This document shows positions 62,378 to 64,000 of a stretch of DNA of 64,000 bases, one piece after another. Below the pieces are notes generated by a model, which made no database searches, was not told where the DNA came from, and saw only the letters and a program-made list of their open reading frames with translations. The stretch's first letter is position 1; each line of letters begins with the position of its first letter. The stretch is from UBA6522 sp965237785 (GTDB lineage: Bacteria; Pseudomonadota; Gammaproteobacteria; Steroidobacterales; Rariloculaceae). Both the position numbers and the translations under genes were made by a program. The stretch lies in assembly GCA_965237785.1 (NCBI GenBank), contig OZ250159.1, positions 2,728,001 to 2,792,000 of the forward strand, written 5' to 3'.

Positions 62378-63795
62378 TGCCGCACTCCCACGGGACCCGT
62401 GACCGCCAGTTGCGCGGGCAGTGCACGCGCGACGGCGCCGATACTCCCTGCGCCCAGTGTCAGGATGACATCGTCGGGCGCGAGAATTCCGGCCAGCACG
62501 CCGGGTAGCCGGTCCAGCGCGTCGACGAACACCGGTTCGACCGCACCCCGGCTGCGCACGGCGCGCGCCAGAGCACGACCGTCGGCACCGGCGATTGGCG
62601 CTTCGCCGACGGCATGGATCTCCGTGAGCAGCAATACGTCGGTGTCCGAAAGCACCCGCGCGAAATCATCCATCAGTTCGTGAGTGCGGGTGTAACGGTG
62701 GGGTTGAAAGGCCACCACGAGCCGGCGATTCGGCCAGACCTGTCGCGCGGCCTGCAGAGTCGCGGCAATCTCGGTGGGATGATGGCCGTAGTCATCCACG
62801 AACGTCACCAAACCCGCCGGAGTCGTTACGGTTCCAAGCACCTCGAAGCGGCGGTCGATTCCGGAGAAGTCGGCGAGCGCATGTTGAATGGCTTCGTCGG
62901 AAACTCCCAGCTCGGTGGCCACCGCCACCGCGGCGAGGGCGTTCAATACGTTGTGGCGGCCGGGTAGCCGCAGCGTCAGAGCCAGTGGCTCGCGCTCGGG
63001 GCGCCGTACCACGAAGGAAGTCGAAAGCCCTTGGGAGCGAACGTTCACCGCACGGATGTCGGAGCCGGCCGACAGACCGTAGCTGGTCACGCGCCGGCCC
63101 AGATCGGGTATCAGCTCCCGGGTATTGGCGTCGTCCCGGCACATGACGGCTAGACCGTAGAAGGGCAGATTGCGGAGGAAACCGATGAAGCCCTGTTTGA
63201 GGCGCTCCATCGCGCCTTCATAGCTCACCAGGTGATCGGCATCGACGTTCGTGACCACGGCCATCACCGGCTGCAGGTGCAGGAAGGAGGCGTCACTCTC
63301 ATCGGCTTCCGCCACCAGGTAGCGTCCACTGCCCAGTTTGGCGTTGGTGCTGGCGCTGATCAGCCGGCCGCCGATCACGTAGGTGGGATCGAGCCCACCC
63401 TCGGCCAGCACGCTGGCAATCAGGCTGGTGGTTGTGGTCTTGCCATGGGTACCTGCCACGGCGATCCCGTAGCGGAACCTCATCAGTTCCGCCAACATCT
63501 CGGCTCGCTGCACCACCGGTATTCGGCGCCGGTGGGCCTCGACCACTTCCACATTGCCCGGAGGAATGGCGCTGGTCACCACCACCACATCGGCTTCGCC
63601 GAGATTCGCCGTGTCGTGGCCCTGATGGATGCGGGCACCGAGGCTTTCGAGCCGCTGCGTGACGGCATTCAGCTTGACGTCGGAACCCTGCACGGCGTAG
63701 CCGAGGTTGACGAGCACCTCGGCGATCCCGCCCATGCCGACGCCGCCGATGCCGACGAAGTGCACGTGCTGAATTTGGCCCATACGTTCGTTCAT
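62374..63795 (-). CDS. murC: UDP-N-acetylmuramate-L-alanine ligase
   Basis: A 473-residue Mur ligase: VHFVGIGGVGMGGIAEVL (UDP binding), GIAVAGTHGKTTTTSLIASV (P-loop), AVVTNVDADHLVSYEG, LPGRHNVLNALAAVAVA and TFVDDYGHHPTEIAATLQAA. It adds L-alanine to UDP-MurNAc in peptidoglycan synthesis. ATG 63795 overlaps the murG stop (ATGA). Confidence 0.96.
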   Translation of the reverse strand: MNERMGQIQHVHFVGIGGVGMGGIAEVLVNLGYAVQGSDVKLNAVTQRLESLGARIHQGHDTANLGEADVVVVTSAIPPGNVEVVEAHRRRIPVVQRAEMLAELMRFRYGIAVAGTHGKTTTTSLIASVLAEGGLDPTYVIGGRLISASTNAKLGSGRYLVAEADESDASFLHLQPVMAVVTNVDADHLVSYEGAMERLKQGFIGFLRNLPFYGLAVMCRDDANTRELIPDLGRRVTSYGLSAGSDIRAVNVRSQGLSTSFVVRRPEREPLALTLRLPGRHNVLNALAAVAVATELGVSDEAIQHALADFSGIDRRFEVLGTVTTPAGLVTFVDDYGHHPTEIAATLQAARQVWPNRRLVVAFQPHRYTRTHELMDDFARVLSDTDVLLLTEIHAVGEAPIAGADGRALARAVRSRGAVEPVFVDALDRLPGVLAGILAPDDVILTLGAGSIGAVARALPAQLAVTGPVGVRQ

Positions 63796-64000
63796 GTCCG
63801 CACCCCCGCGTATTCCAGGCAGACATCGGCGAGATGCGCCCGGGCGTTGGGCAACGCCAAGGCCCGCGCGCGCGCGCCGAACTCGGCGAACCTGGAGGGC
63901 GGCTCGAGCAGCCCGGTGAGTTCCTCGACCAGTCGCTCGGGCGTAAATTCACTTTCCGGAATAATCACTCCGGCACCCCGTGAGACGAAGCTCTCCGCGT
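63792..64000 (-). CDS. murG: MurG C-terminus, gene continues beyond window
   Basis: About 69 codons of the C-terminus are visible: SFVSRGAGVIIPESEFTPER, then LVEELTGLL and ALALPNARAHLADVCLEYAG before the stop. The AGV-x-I-PE-x-E pattern is typical of MurG, the GlcNAc transferase that makes lipid II. The order murG-murC-murB supports it. The start and catalytic N-terminal domain are outside the window. Confidence 0.88.
   Translation of the reverse strand, partial: AESFVSRGAGVIIPESEFTPERLVEELTGLLEPPSRFAEFGARARALALPNARAHLADVCLEYAGVRT

Overview
The window is a high-GC gammaproteobacterial chromosome segment. The conserved right third (about 41.2-64 kb) carries pilA-pilB-pilC-pilD-coaE-zapD, mutT, secA, a DUF721/DciA gene, lpxC and the division/wall cluster ftsZ-ftsA-ftsQ-murB-murC-murG. 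That order resembles Xanthomonadales and Ectothiorhodospiraceae-like lineages; no rRNA or tRNA gene is present to place it further.

The left two thirds (1 to about 41.2 kb) are accessory DNA, most likely a mosaic integrative element or several nested ones. From 1 to 4.2 kb there is a plasmid/ICE-like module: a tandem zinc-ribbon protein, SSB, a Toprim protein and a DUF2493/SLOG protein, with two clear intrinsic terminators. From 4.2 to 12.1 kb lie two IS66 transposase remnants enclosing an Apea-HEPN gene, secreted or outer-membrane proteins and an HExxH metallopeptidase. From 12.1 to 17.0 kb there is a nested transposon: an IS1380-family element whose two terminal inverted repeats have each received one copy of the same IS110/IS1111-type element, in mirror-image orientation. 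From 17.2 to 25.3 kb come an unknown gene, an FRG-TPR gene and a mobilisation block (ribbon-helix-helix-like protein, MobF relaxase, TraD-like membrane protein, excisionase-like regulator).

From 25.5 to 34.5 kb lies an atypical type I-E CRISPR-Cas locus: an Mrr-like nuclease gene, a Cas8e-Cas11e fusion, cas7e, cas5e, cas6e, a 12-repeat array with unusually divergent repeats, and then cas3, which is interrupted by an in-frame TGA. No cas1 or cas2 is visible. From 34.5 to 41.2 kb there is a patchwork of repeats, a PD-(D/E)XK-like protein, a tyrosine-recombinase remnant, a UPF0149 operon with a frameshifted membrane gene, a PIN-domain toxin-antitoxin pair, a P4-type integrase and a fragment of a second ssb gene.

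The core genes act together in type IV pilus assembly (pilABCD), the TCA cycle and NAD synthesis (sucCD-nadE, coupled through overlapping TTG starts), protein export (secA), lipid A synthesis (lpxC) and divisome/peptidoglycan assembly. Peculiarities of the core are a 119-bp imperfect duplication at both ends of pilD, a dihaem cytochrome c gene whose signal peptide lies in a different frame from its mature domain, and a LigA/LigB dioxygenase pair between DUF721 and lpxC.
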